From assembly GCA_017562135.1 (NCBI GenBank), contig QEYB01000273.1:1-64000 (forward strand): a stretch of DNA of 64,000 nt. Direction: 5' to 3'. This document shows positions 36,901 to 49,035 of this stretch, one piece after another (position 1 is the first letter of the stretch; the number at the start of each line of letters is the position of its first letter). A program made the position numbers and the translations under genes. This stretch comes from Dipylidium caninum (taxonomy: Eukaryota; Platyhelminthes; Cestoda; Cyclophyllidea; Dipylidiidae). Below the pieces are notes generated by a model. That model ran no database searches and was not told the DNA's origin. It was given only the letters and a program-made list of their open reading frames with translations.

Positions 36901-37667
36901 GCCTGGAGAAGACCCATGAGAAAGTGGCATCTCCTCAAAAATGTCGGCTTTTGTGGTCTATCTGGTACTTTGATGGTTTCTGGGAATACCGCATCGACAA
37001 GAACGTGCTTCAAGCCTAATGCGGTCATATTTTGCGACTTTCACAACTATGTAAGTATAAGTACTGACAACCGATCGCATTTCCCGTACCGTTTCTAATC
37101 TCCTACAGAATGACAATGGAGGCTACACCACCTTCAAATGACTGTTCGGCAGACTTGAGAAACATACTATTTCGTCTGAGAAGGTTTATTGAATGAGAAG
37201 AGAGAATTACACGGTGCAGGCCACCATTTGCATGGACGACGTGCTCTGTTGGAAGGAGATGCTGTCGACGGTTATTTCGAGCATTTGTAAGACTTTCACT
37301 TATGTTCCTCCTGTGGTGTGACTCAAGGAACCCACCTAATGAACTGAAAGGCACACTGACTCCACGATGTTCACCCTTTCTCTACATCAAAGGAGCATTG
37401 TGTTGAGAAGTACCATATTACAAAACGCCTCACTCTCTGACGACGGCTTTGCGCGACCATCTCCAAAACGTGACAGGAGGCGAGCTTGTGCAGAAATCGT
37501 AGCTGATTCTGCGAATTGGGGATGGTATGCCTCGACGGCGTTAACTCAACTTGGTAGTAGACTGCAGATCCTTGTAAGGCGGTTCGAATATGGCAGAATT
37601 CACAGCTTCCTACAGACAACGCAGATCTCCAGACACAGAAAACCAATATTCCACATGGAAATATGGC

Positions 37668-37673
37668 TTTATT
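37668..37673 (-). terminator. Poly(A) signal of the 37.7-kb copy
   Basis: AATAAA about 58 bp after the stop on the minus strand. The matching site in the 17.7-kb relic is AATGAA. Confidence 0.55.
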
Positions 37674-37730
37674 ACGGCAGAGATGCCATGAAATGCGGGG
37701 CCATGAAACCCGAGTAAGGGAGCAGACATT

Positions 37731-38477
37731 CTAAACCAGTCGACAAGCGGCACTTGAAATGGAAGAATTAAAGGCCAACACAATATTCCTTCGAATGTTC
37801 TCCCTGAGATTTGTCAAAGACTTATCTTCAACTCTATCCAACACGCGGTAGCTCTTAGCCTCGGGTACGGAGACCTCACCCAATGACTTATCAACTCGAA
37901 ATAGTCCTATAAACTCAATGCCTCAATAATGTAGGCGCCGCGGAGCATGCTGCTAGAGAAGAGAAGGATTGAAAGGCGCAAAATATGCCTGTGTTAGAGA
38001 ACATTACCTTTCATTCTGTTGGGCAGACAGGATGAGGTCAAAGATAAGTCGTTCTCCTAGCACTGAAATTTTTAAACTCCCGACCCTTCACAACAACATC
38101 GTGCAGAACGGTCCTCCAGGTTGAGTTCCCCAAATCGGCAACCAAATGTCGTGTTCTGGGTATGTCTCCTATCAACATGCTCCTGAAAGTCTCGTAGGCC
38201 AAGTATTTCGCCACTCTCAATATGTCTTGGGACTCAGTGGTGATAGTCTTTGGCTGACAAAGGGCTGTGTAACGAGAGAGAGATGCATCGTGTGGGGATC
38301 TTGTGCAATGGGCGAGGCATCTGGCCAGGAGGTAGAAGATAAGAAATTACCCATGGGCTCTCTGGAGATGGTGACATAGAGTGTCACGCTCGTCTCTTGC
38401 TGCCGGCCGGAGCACGCGAAGACCGTAAAGTGGGAGGTGAGGAAGCCCAGTAGATAAGCTGTCACGAAGATGAACAT
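37731..38477 (-). pseudogene. Secreted-family gene with compensating-size indels in exons 2 and 3
   Basis: Exons 38477-38351 (127 nt), 38264-38008 (257 nt) and 37949-37731 (219 nt). Exon 2 has one extra A in a run after the codons for REFK, and exon 3 has lost one T near its start. Both are homopolymer-type changes and each shifts the frame. Exon 1 is open and encodes a good signal peptide. TATATAAA lies at 38523-38530 and AATAAA at 37668-37673. Closest relative is the copy at 40.7 kb, with which it forms an inverted repeat. Confidence 0.75.
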
Positions 38478-38522
38478 TATGCAGACGTCTGTCTTCACGA
38501 GAAACTCCTCCAATCCTCCTCA

Positions 38523-38530
38523 TTTATATA
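38523..38530 (-). promoter_or_regulatory. TATA box of the 37.7-38.5 kb copy
   Basis: TATATAAA 46-53 bp upstream of the ATG on the minus strand. Confidence 0.7.
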
Positions 38531-39924
38531 GGCCTTACGACAATTGCACCTGCTCAGCTGGGTCAGCAAGGTGTATGTGCTGGTGTTTGCTTACGTAGCG
38601 TTCCACCTTAGGGACAGTGAAAACTACTTGTTGGACCAAAAAATATTGCTCCTAACTACCTTTGATGACCTCCTAAACATGGCTCTCAATTTTGGCCCTT
38701 GTTTCAGAGTGTGGTTGGTTCTGTGAAATAAAGGTAAGCGCCAATTCAACTGAGCCCACTGGTGGCGTCACTGCAATTGACGCAATTAGGAAAATGAGCA
38801 GCCTGCTATTTCGCTCAAAAATATCTTTCTCCACATTTGTTCCAGGAATTCCACTTAGAGCAGTAGAGCATTTCCCAGATTACCTAAACTGCTTAACTCA
38901 ACACTCCGTGTCGACATTTCGCATCCACTTCTTGTTGTCATCATCAGGATTGACTTTCAAATTTCTCCATCGCCAGTGTTGTCGTTTTACGGCAACTGTG
39001 GAATCAATGTCAATGACAAGCAGATCTGTGCGCCGACGCTCAGGAAAGGAGGGCATTTTACGACTCCTCCAAAAACACCTGAGGATTCCCTCTCCTGCCA
39101 ACAGTGAATCCAATGTCGACAGGCGAAGATGTTTGGCTCGAATGGACTTTAAGCGCAAAGCGATACCATGGCGTATGATAAATGGGTTTCGTACCAAATC
39201 TGGATTAATTTGTTCCTACTCCTACTCACCTCTCCTTAAGTCTTTTCATCCCATTTCCATGTTCCCTTCTCGAAATGCCAGACTTCACAATCCCCGCTGC
39301 CCTTCTACTAGTCACCTCCTCTTGATCACCTTCCCCAGGCGCGTGTTTGACCAACTGGACTGCAGCTGCAGCTGCAACTGTGGCCAATGAGCCACAATCC
39401 CAGTTCACTACACACTCTTCTGGGAATGCTAATGTCTCGAGGTTGAAGCACGAGCCCCATGCATTCCTATCGGGTTGAATGTACCTTCCTCTCTAATGCC
39501 GAGGAAATTGGCTTATGGTATGGTGTGGTGTGAAGAAGGGAATTCCACTTTGCGTTGCTACGAGAAACTGAAGACAGCGAAAATGGAGTCCTGGTGCACG
39601 TGCTGTCTTGGTGAGTGGTTTTGTGAACGCAAAGCTAATGACGGCCTCTCAATCACGCGACTTGAAGGGAGAAAATGAGAGCAGAGAGTTGGTAATTGGC
39701 ATATTTCGTCGATTGTGAGGTAATGACTGTACAATGCGCTCCAATTATGGGGTTAAGACAGTCATCACTTAATCCTCATCTGCAAGCCTTGCAGCAAGAG
39801 CGACGCACACCTCCATTCACATACGGTTAAAGGCGGGAGAGTGTTAGAGGAATATTATCTTGATCACAGACAAACTTAATATATCCTCGCTCCAAGGGGA
39901 TTATTAGCGGCACACGGCGCTGGA

Positions 39925-40082
39925 GTAACGCGGATGAATTTGATTTCTCAACGCAACTTCGCAACATGCCGATCAACGTTTTCGTGGGACACCAGCAGTC
40001 GGCTGAGGAGACAAGCATCCGCGAAGGCCTCGTAGCCGCCTTCACGTCGGCTATGTGCAATGCCACCTGTCCAGTGCCCCAA
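39925..40082 (+). pseudogene. Chimeric fragment: end of exon 2 fused to exon 3 of the 7.5-kb gene type
   Basis: Plus-strand bases encode the last part of exon 2 (NADEFDFSTQLRNMPIN) joined directly to the middle of exon 3 (VFVGHQQSAEETSIREG...). The intron and about 110 coding bases are missing. Left of the junction the sequence is an inverted copy of 30.09-30.31 kb; right of it is the 3' flank of the 7.5-kb gene. Confidence 0.65.
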
Positions 40083-40680
40083 ACAAAAAAATATTCAAAC
40101 ATTTCACCTGACGCCTCGGTGGTGCTGGCTTTTGCCGACTAGTGAATTTGTCCGAGACTCTGATAAAAGAAAGTTGTTTAATCTCTCTCCACCGTTTTGT
40201 CGCAGAAACATTCGGTGTTGTAATAAGAGAGGAGAAAAATACGGGAAGCGAAGTTAGTTACAGGAACTGAGTCAATTTGAATGACGATGGCAGCAAGAAG
40301 TGGATGCGAAATGTCGACACGCAGTGTTGAGTAAAGCAATTTAGGTGGATCTGGGAAAATCCTGCACCAAATATCGTAGGGATTTCTAAGTAAATTCAGA
40401 GGAAGATATTTCCGAGCAATAAACCATGTTGCTCGTTCTCCTGATTTCGTTATGTGGAGTGACGCCACCAGTGGACTACACCTTCATGGCAGAGCACCAA
40501 CCACACTCTGAAACAAGGCCCAAAATTGGGCGCATGCTCAGGAGGTCATCAAATTAGTTAGGAGCAGTAATTTTGGTCCACCAAGTAGTTGCCACTGTCC
40601 CTACGGTGGGACACGACGTGAGCACACCACCAGCACATCTACTTCTGACCAGATGAACTGAATCCCTTTTCCGCAAAGCC

Positions 40681-40688
40681 TATATAAG
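40681..40688 (+). promoter_or_regulatory. TATA box of the 40.7-kb copy
   Basis: TATATAAG 46-53 bp upstream of the ATG, followed by the conserved GGAGGCCTTCGTGAAGAC leader. Confidence 0.75.
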
Positions 40689-40733
40689 TGAGGAGGATTG
40701 GAGGAGGCCTTCGTGAAGACAGACGTCTGCATA

Positions 40734-41484
40734 ATGTTCACCTTCGTGACAGCCTGTCTACTCGGCCTCCTCACCTCCCACTTCACCGTCTTCGCATGTG
40801 CCGACCGGAAGAGTGAGACGCGCACGACAATCTATGCTTCCACCTCAAGAGTGCTCACGGGTAATTGTCTAAATTTCACTCGCTCATCTGATGCCTCGCT
40901 CACTTCATTGTATACGATTCTCACACGATGCATCTCTCTCGCCACACAGCACCTTGTCAGCCACCGGCCATCGCTACCGAGTCCCAAGACGTAATGTGAA
41001 ATTGCTAAGCACTTGGTCTACGAGACTTTCAGGAGCATGTTGATAGGCGACATGCCCAGAACTCGACATTTGGTCGCCGATTTGGGGAAATCCACCTGGA
41101 CGACTGTTCTGCACGATGTTGTTGTGAAGGGTAGGGAGTTTAAAATTTCAGTGCTAGGAGAACGACTTATCTTTGACCTCATCCTGTCTGCCCAACAGAA
41201 TGAAAGGTAATGTTCTCTAACACAGGCATATCTTGCACCGTTCAATCCTTCTCTTCTCTAGCAGCATACTCCGCGGCGCCTATATTATTGAGGCATTTGA
41301 GTTTATAGGACTATTTCGAGTTGATAAGCCACTGGGTGAGGTCTCCGTACTCGAGGCAAAGAACTACGGTGTCTTGGATAGAGTTGAAGATGTGTCTTTA
41401 ACAAACCTCAAGGAGAACATTCGAAGGAATGTTGTGCTGACCTTCAACTCGTCCATTTCAAGCGCCGCGTGTCGACTCGTTTAG
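40734..41484 (+). pseudogene. Secreted-family gene with a single +1 frameshift in exon 2
   Basis: Exons 40734-40860 (127 nt), 40950-41206 (257 nt) and 41265-41484 (220 nt) follow the family plan exactly except for one extra base. The insertion is near the start of exon 2, where GTAATG stands for GTATG, and brings TGA into frame. If that base is removed, 603 nt remain open, with signal peptide, Cys45, Trp and C-terminal Cys all present. TATATAAG is at 40681-40688. Because only one base is wrong, this could be a functional gene with an assembly error or a very young pseudogene. It forms a head-to-head pair with the copy at 37.7-38.5 kb. Confidence 0.75.
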
Positions 41485-42604
41485 AATGTCTGCCCCTAAC
41501 TCGCGTTTCAAGGCTCCGCATTTTCGCGTAATCTCTATCGCAATACAGCAGTACTTCCATGAAATATTAACCTGTATTCTGCGGAACTCGGTGTTATTTG
41601 GGGGAAATCGGTGGAATCTACCAGACACGAACCGCCTTCCGCGCAGCTGCAGTCTACTGCAACGTTAAGCTAACGCCGTCAAGGTAAGCCACACCACTCC
41701 TTGACAAGTTAGTCTCCTGCCACGTATTGGAGTGGCTCATGCAGAGCCGTCGTCAGCGAGTGAGGTGTTTTGTGATCTGGGCACTTTTCAACACAATGCT
41801 CCTTTGGTGTAGAGAAAGTGTGAAACACGTGGTGTCTGTAGGCATTCAGGTCATTTGGTGGGATCCTTGATTCACACTGGCAGAGGCACATAAGTGAAAG
41901 TCTTACAAGTCCTCAAAATAGCCGTTGGCAGCGTCTCTTTCTGACAGGGCAAATCGCTCATGGAGATCGTGCCCTGCACCATGCGATTCCTTGCTCTCAT
42001 TTCAGAAAGCCGGTCAGATGATGTATTATATTATGATGCTAGAGCCTGCTAAATGATGACTTGAAGATGATGCAGGCTCCATGTCAATTCTGCGAGAAAT
42101 TAGATGCGGTACGAGAAAGGCCATCCTTTGTCCGTAACTTACACCTACACAGTTGTGAAAGTAGCAAAATATGACCGCATCAGCCATATAAACACGTCCG
42201 TATAGGTGTAGTATTTGCAGAAACCTTCAAAGGCACCAGAGGAGAGGATGGTTTCCTGTGGGTCTGCCCCAGATAAGTCTGTTGAAGTTGAATAGCCTTG
42301 TAGAGCTCGATGTGGTATAGTGTAGGCAGACCACAATTTGTCTGGGGGGAAGTCAACTTCCACACTTTTCTCGTAGAACATTCGGTGGTGTAACAAGAGA
42401 GGAGAAAAATACGAGAAGCCCAGTTGGTTATAGAAACCAGCTTAATTTGAATGATGCAACCGCGGAGATATCCCCTATATACGAATTGAAAGCTGATTTT
42501 TAGATAAGAAGCAGACATTATAGAAGGAGTGAATCAATGGAAAGCAAATGGGAAGTAAAGTCTGTAAAAGGCTTGGATTAAGTATACTTGCACAAAGCCG
42601 ACCT

Positions 42605-42634
42605 AGTCAGTCAGTCAGTCAGTCAGTCAGTCAG
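42605..42634 (+). repeat. (AGTC)7.5 microsatellite
   Basis: Perfect tetranucleotide run of 30 bp. Confidence 0.95.
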
Positions 42635-43204
42635 CGTGTCCGCAGCAGAACGCGACATTGCCAATGCGCGCATACGCCGATGCAGTTGTCAACGGTTAGC
42701 CGCCAACTTTGCCTCTTGCCTTTATAATCACTTTCTCTGCTGCAATCTTCTCCTCGTATATTTTAACCCTTCCCCATAGAACCTTGTCAACCTGCGAAGA
42801 GCACTCATTTGGACCAGAATGTTATGAGTATTGCTGTCAACTCTCGCCTACTTGACAGTTGAAGAGCCTGGTGCGAATAAAAATGGCGGTTAAATGCCTA
42901 TGAAATTGAATGGCGAACGATTCTGTTAGACGACAAACCAGCAACCGAGCGGATTGGCGGTTCCATGAGAGCCAAACACATCCCTGTCAGTAGCACTCAA
43001 ACTGTGGACCCCAATCGGAAGTATGATTACTTCAAGTTGACTTCTCTTTTCTTCACCTCTCCCTCTCTGCCTCCCTCCTCCTCTTCAGCCAAACCGAATT
43101 CAACGACTACGTAATCGAGGAATTCTGAATCAAGGCGGTGTGAAGTTATTACTGGGAAAGCAGGACAGTTGCAGTAGTGGACACGTGGGATTACAAGTTG
43201 GTGT

Positions 43205-43862
43205 AGTGTTCGCCCAAACAAAGAGGTACCTCTCGGAAAAGAGACATCAACCAGGCCATTGTGGACTGCTTTGCAGCCACATTTAAGTTGTCCTCATACC
43301 GTGCTGATTGGAATGTTGATCCAAACGTCATTTTGGCATAATACATTACGTGAGGAATCACTTTGCTACGTGGAGCATACGAAAAGGGAAAGCGAATTGG
43401 TCTCTTTTCTTGTCCATTCCAATCGCCGTCACTATCGTGCTGACTGTTCGACGCAGTGGGCCCTAACTGAAGTGATTTTGGTAGTCGCTGGCGTAAGGAG
43501 AAGGGAGTAAAGGCGTTGGAACCAGTAACGAGAGTGATTTGGCCGTAACCGACAACTGTGTGAGGGGAAGATGTTCCTGCTGCTGTTAAACACTACATCG
43601 ACTCATGAGGTATCGGCAGTCTGAGTTCACATGTGCCTTGCCTGATAGGGTGGTGAAGGGACTGTCTATCATGGAAGAGCGAGAGCCGCCTACCGACTCC
43701 TCGTTCCAAACTGTCATGTGGTCGAATCCTTTGTGACTGCATCTCCACTCGCAATGCTTTGCGTGTGAAAGAAGTGGGTAGAGCAACGGCGTCCGTCAAT
43801 CGCCTCCTATTCAAAGCGTTCGATTTGGGCATAGTAAATGTGGCATCCTCCGTCGTTTTCAA
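43205..43862 (-). pseudogene. Fragment of the polyglutamine protein gene (copy B)
   Basis: Same sequence as copy A with the Gln tract reduced to about three codons and at least one frameshift near it. From about 43,480 down to 43,200 the frame is open through DSDGDWNG, a basic/aromatic stretch (RPIRFPFSYAPRSK) and NLNVAAKQSTMAWLMSLFRE, ending at a GAGGTACCT string that may be a donor. The beginning of this unit is also present at the left window edge. Confidence 0.5.
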
Positions 43863-45779
43863 CTTCCATTCTTAGAGTGTATAGACTACCTGTCGGCGTA
43901 TTGCTACTTGACGCGTTTACAGAGAGTGAAATTCATGTGGACCGCTGTGAGGACCAAGAGTAGCCCGAGGCCTCATCTTTCTCCAAATGATGTTGCCACT
44001 TCTTCAGTCATCACCTCCGCCCAACAGCCGCATGACGATTGATATGAGAGGCGGAGATTTGTGTGCTGTAGATCACGCGCATATTAACGGCCAGTTGGCT
44101 TAAAAGGGCTTCTTGCGCTACTGCGGAGGACAAAATACGCCTTGTCTAGAGTCAAAGGCCTTCGTGTCGGGTGCATTATGCAGAAATCTGCCTTTACGAA
44201 GCTTTCTTTCCATCCTTTTCACCAGCATACGCTTCGTGGAAAAGTGTAATGGTGGAGCTGGTTGGATGTGCTAGTATTTGTCTACGTCGTATGGCACCAC
44301 AGAGACGGCGGAAATCAGTCGTTGATCCATGCAACCTTTCATGGTCACGCAAACATGTTTCATTTCACTCACTCACAACTTTCATTGTTGGTAAAATGTA
44401 ATGAACGGGGGAATGCTTGCGTTAACTGATGATCACTGATGTTTCACGTAGGCAGGTTGGTGTGCTCTGAGGATGTTCGAAGGAATTGTGAATTGGAGCA
44501 GCATAAGGATAAACACAGGTCATCAGCCGATCTCTCTGTCAATAGCCCTACTATTTCATTCCGTCACCAGACTATCTCGTCTTCAACAAGAGCTGAAATT
44601 TCCTCCCGGCTAACTTACCACCGGGCACTTAGGGCACATCTCCATGAATTGGACACCATCATAGTCTAATGGGCAAAGCCGGCTGGTTTTCTTGTGCTAA
44701 CGGTTTTAACTCCCACCACCGAAACAAACTTGTGGCGCGCCTTCTCAAGTTCTGTTGGGAGAGTCTTAAGCCATAGGAGATAGCGGATGTCATGTGCGTT
44801 CAGCCCATTTCCAGTGGCGAGTCTTTGACGGGTGTGGCTGTTGCGGTAGGCGATGCCCTTGACTCCAAAACGCGTCTTATTCGTTTGGATGCTCTGGCGC
44901 ACGAGGTACTTTGACGACAGGCGTTGAACACTGGGACATAAGAGCGGGAGCCTTCAGGGCTTCTACACATCTGGCTATGGCAACATTTGATCCTCACCAG
45001 CAGACTTCGCACAAAGCGGCATTGGGTCGTTTCGTCTACTCTCGTCGCGGCCAGTGCTTTCTTAGCACAGAAAAATTAACTGTAGTCATACGTGATGTAA
45101 CATTCGTAAATGTGGACTCAAGTCATCTCGGTCATCTCGCCAATTCGTGTTGCCGCTCTTCAAAATACCGTATCCACTTTGGCATCGAATCATCAGTGAG
45201 CGATATCGAAGGAAACTCGACGTGTTTCTTTTAACCTTATCCGAATCTACGCATTTCAAGATGTGTGCAATGACAACCGGTCACTTATCCCATGACTGCT
45301 TCAATTCCCGCTCTTCCTGTACGTCGGTGCACAGATCTGTTGGGAAATGACACCGATTGCACAGTTGCCGGAAAGGGACAGCATCGGCGGTAGAGAAAGT
45401 TCTACGTCAATGCCGGTTATGGCAGCAGGAAGTGAATGAGAAGTGTAGGAGCGTAGCGTTAAATATATCAACTTATATGAATTTGGTAAATGGTAGCAAT
45501 ATATACCATGAGATTACTTAACTAAATTCAGAGTGGCAAAACACCGCCCCCTCACTGAAACAAAGCGCAAAATTGGGACATGTTCTTGAGGTCAACAAAG
45601 GAAGTCAAGACCAGTATTTCTGGTCCATCAAGCGGTTCCCACTCTCCCTGTGGTGCGACGCGTCGTGAGCAAGCACCAGCACATCAACCGCGAGCCAGCT
45701 GAACCAATACACTTCTACGCAATGCGTGTACAAATGAGGCGGATTGAAGGAGGCCTCAGTGAAGACAGAGCTTAGTAAC

Positions 45780-46545
45780 ATGACGATCCTCGCGACCGTC
45801 TATTCACTCGGCCTCCTGACCTCCCACCTCACCATCTTCGTGTGTTCAACGGCTCCCGCATGAGACAAAAGTGGCAGTCTACGTTTCCACCTCCAAAGTA
45901 CTCACAGGTAATTGCCTATCATCCATCCAGTAAGCGAGTTTATCCCTCACTGAATTGTACACGACCCTCATACGATACATCTCTCTCGTTACACAGCACC
46001 TTGTCAGCCACCGACCATCGTCACTGAGCAGCAGGATATCATGAAAATGGCGAAACACTTGACCTACGAGACTTTCAGGCGCATGTTGATCGGAGATTTT
46101 AGCAGAACACGACATTTGGTGGCAGATGTGGAGAAATCCACATGGAGGATTATTCTGCGCCAAATGGTTGTGGATGGAGGAGAGTATACAATATCAGTGA
46201 TAGGAGAGCGGATTCTCTTTGACCTCATCCTGTCTGCTCACGAGAGTCACGCGTAACGTCTCCTCACATAGGCCCCTTTTGCGCTCTTCATTCGTCCTCT
46301 TCTCTAACAGTGTGTTCGGCGGCGCCTACATCGTGGAGACATTTGAATTCACAGGACTACTCCGAGTTTGCATGTTACTGGGTGAGGTCTCCGTACAGGA
46401 GGCTGGGCACTATTGCGTGCTGGATTCAGTCGCAGACGCGTCCTTGACAAGTCTCAAGGAGACCATTTGGAGGAAGGCTATGGTGGGCTTTAATTCATCC
46501 ATTTCAAGTGCTGCTGTCGACCCACCTAGAATAGCTGCTGTCTAA
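45780..46545 (+). pseudogene. Secreted-family gene with exon 1 frameshift (right copy)
   Basis: Exons 45780-45907 (128 nt), 45997-46252 (256 nt) and 46311-46529 (219 nt) plus a readthrough to 46,545. Exon 1 has one extra base in the codons after the signal peptide (GCTCCCGCATGAG where the intact 62.2-kb gene has GCGTCGCATGAG), giving TGA. Exon 2 is fully open. A missing T near the end of exon 3 removes the C-terminal Cys and extends the frame by a few codons. The TATA box is weakened to TGTACAAATG. The exon 1 shift is shared with the 1.9-kb copy, so it predates that duplication or is a feature of both; that argues for real decay rather than read error here. Confidence 0.7.
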
Positions 46546-47879
46546 CCAGAATTATTTGACCTCCCATTGTCCATGGTATCTGCACCTGAACAAATCAGTC
46601 TCTTTACACGGAATAGTGACCTTCTTCATGTGAAAACTCACGTTGCTGTGAGTATGCCCTTAAAGCTGCCTGACACGAACGGCCCTGAGGGCCATCAGCG
46701 GCTAAAGTGCCCATTGGCATTTCCTTTTCTCCAGGAGTAACATCACTCCATCCTTGCGGTCTGGTCACTTCGGTGAGTAAACGGCCAAGTGTCCCACAGT
46801 AAGAAGGTTACGTCGTCTGACAGTCCTCCGTTAGTATCAGCACGTGGTGTTGAGCGGTTGGCCTAACATACCTGGCGGCGTCGTTAAACGTTAGATCGTG
46901 AGAGTGGTGTGTGTCCAAGGAAAACAATACACGCCTCAGATGAATGGAATGTTTCTTTTGCAGAGATGCCCATTTTCCAGCAGCGAAGACCACATTGACA
47001 GTAGGCACGCTCTGGCCATCATGGGCATTTCAACAAAACACGTCCGAGATTCGTTATTTCCATGAAAATCAGTTAAAGGGTGGGTAATTCAAACTCGCGG
47101 ATGAGGGGCGCCCTACGCCGTGAGGGTGCTTCACCATTCACTACGTGTTCACTTCGGCACGAAACATGGAGTTGGACATTGCCTCGGCTCGACGGATACG
47201 GGCTTTCGTCACAGTCTACTGCTGGATTTAGTTAACGCCGTCAAGTCACACCACTCCACGCGTCGGATTCGGAATCCTCGACAAGTTGGCCTCCTTGTTA
47301 GAAATGGAGTTGCCAAGTCAAGGCAAGGCCGTCGTCAGAGAGTGAGAAGTTGTACTTCGGTGCTTAACATAACTGGGCTCTGCCGATATAGAAAAAGCAA
47401 CAAATGGAAGAAATGTAGGTGCGGTCAAAGTAGTAGATGGAAGTGTTACATTCACATCGAGGTTGCTGTTTTTAAGGAGAGTTCCTTATGGAATTCTGTG
47501 TGAGTTTGTGATTATTTCAATCTGGCTATTAGACAGCATGAACATCAAAGGCTGTATGAGCATTTCGAAAACGTGTCTACCAAAAACACCTTCTTAGGAA
47601 CCGGGACAGATGGACTACCACGATAAACGACATGTTGGGGAACATCGTCTTCACGAAGGCCTCCTCCGATCCTGTCGGCAAATCAACGACGGTGTGGGCG
47701 TTGCACAACAGGCTGCGTATTTCCCTGGAAGCCCGAATAGCTAAAAACGACATTACAAACCTGTTTACTATCCACCAAAATAAGTTTCAAACTCGTCCGA
47801 CAAAGTGTGTTGGCCAATGGGACTTCTCTGTGGTCGAGTCTCTTGCCATCATTGGCGTATCCCGAGGAATAGTGACAAT

Positions 47880-48250
47880 TTTCGACGGCTGACAAGGTGG
47901 TTTGGAAAGGCGAATGCAGTGCTTAAAGTGCGTGGTCGACGAAAAAGCGATGAAACATATGGACAGAATGGTGTGAAGTCAGTGTTGTACAGTGAATAGA
48001 TGAAAACTAGGAGCATCCCACACGTTTCATGCGGCACTCAGGCTGCATGAAGCGGTCGTGACACATGCCTTGGAAGCACGGTTATTGTTCACACTTTGTG
48101 AGGGTTCGGTGTCTGCTTGTCCCTTCGTTACAGTACGAACAGCCCGTAAGCTGATCAGTGGCACCCACAACCCAACACTTCCGCCTGAAATGGTAATCAT
48201 GGCAAGATTGTTGTTTTCATAGATTTTTGTTAGGAAGGGGAACACAAGAT
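47880..48250 (+). repeat. Dispersed non-coding element, copy at 47.9 kb
   Basis: Closest to the 31.4-kb copy. Short frames in it (for example FRRLTRWFGKANAVLKVRG) are shared between copies but are interrupted at different points in each. Confidence 0.55.
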
Positions 48251-49035
48251 GGTATGCCTAGTTGGTAACCATCTCACCACTCAACCATTTTGGTGAGTTC
48301 CCCAACGAGGCCTCGGTATTTCCCTCCACACGCCAGTATTGGGAGAGCAGTAATAAGTATCCCCACTGATTTGGGCAGTCGTGTTCGCAAGCAACCACAT
48401 CCAACAGTGGAATGCGCCTCCTTAAGAAGGGGGGAAAGAGCTCGGCTGTTTTGAGTCCACTTCAGTCGAAGGAAATAAACACAGAATTGGGAATTACCTG
48501 ACATATTAGACAGGTGAACAAAGGAATACCCACGTCAGGGGAGATAGAGCAGTTACAGCTACGGTAGACGACAAGTTCAGACTTTTCGTAGCCTATGCGG
48601 ATTTTGATTGTTCGATTGGTAAAGACGAGAAGAAATAAGGTAAGGAGATGTTGAGTTTAGTCGATAATGAGGAGGCAGTCTGTTCCTCACAGAAAAATCA
48701 TCCTCCCAAGGCCTAAAGTAGAATCTGATTAGGACGTAAGCTTAGCGATCCTCCATTTGCTGCTCTCTTACTGCAGTGGACCCTGAATAGTTCAGGCCTG
48801 TGCTGAGCAGAGTGTACTTACTCCGACTGATATTGAAATGGACATTTGGGCACTAGGAAGCCGATGACCGTTATCGAGGCCGGTGAGATATGAAGGCTTT
48901 CATCCCATCCCTTCAAGCAACGGGCCCTATTGAGATAAAAGCTATGACACTACTCCACGTGAAGAGCACAGTTTATTGAGGCATAGACGTCGTAACTATA
49001 TGTAGCCATATAACTCTGATCAGGCAGCAGTCATT

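Larger units (their letters stand above)
36900..38950 (+). repeat. Left arm of an internal inverted repeat carrying a family gene
   Basis: Reverse-complementary to about 40,270-42,300. It holds the minus-strand family copy at 37.7-38.5 kb, its 5' flank (38.5-38.95 kb) and a downstream flank cassette (36.9-37.7 kb). A third, more decayed copy of the cassette plus exon 3 lies at 17.1-17.95 kb. Confidence 0.8.
40270..42300 (-). repeat. Right arm of the internal inverted repeat
   Basis: Mirror of 36.9-38.95 kb with the plus-strand family copy at 40.7-41.5 kb. The two genes are therefore head to head with about 2.2 kb between their TATA boxes. The central spacer (38.95-40.27 kb) is itself a mosaic of pieces related to 9.3-9.9 kb, 30.1-30.3 kb and the 7.3-8.0 kb gene. 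Confidence 0.8.

Noticed and set aside
38692..39390. 232-codon plus-strand frame, the longest in the window
   Set aside because: It covers the 5' flank of a family gene plus a microsatellite-bearing mosaic. The related sequence at 9.0-9.7 kb is not open in the same frame.
47120..47503. 127-codon plus-strand frame present in three copies
   Set aside because: Broken by indels in the 3.3-kb copy, very Arg-rich, no splice or start context; more likely flank.
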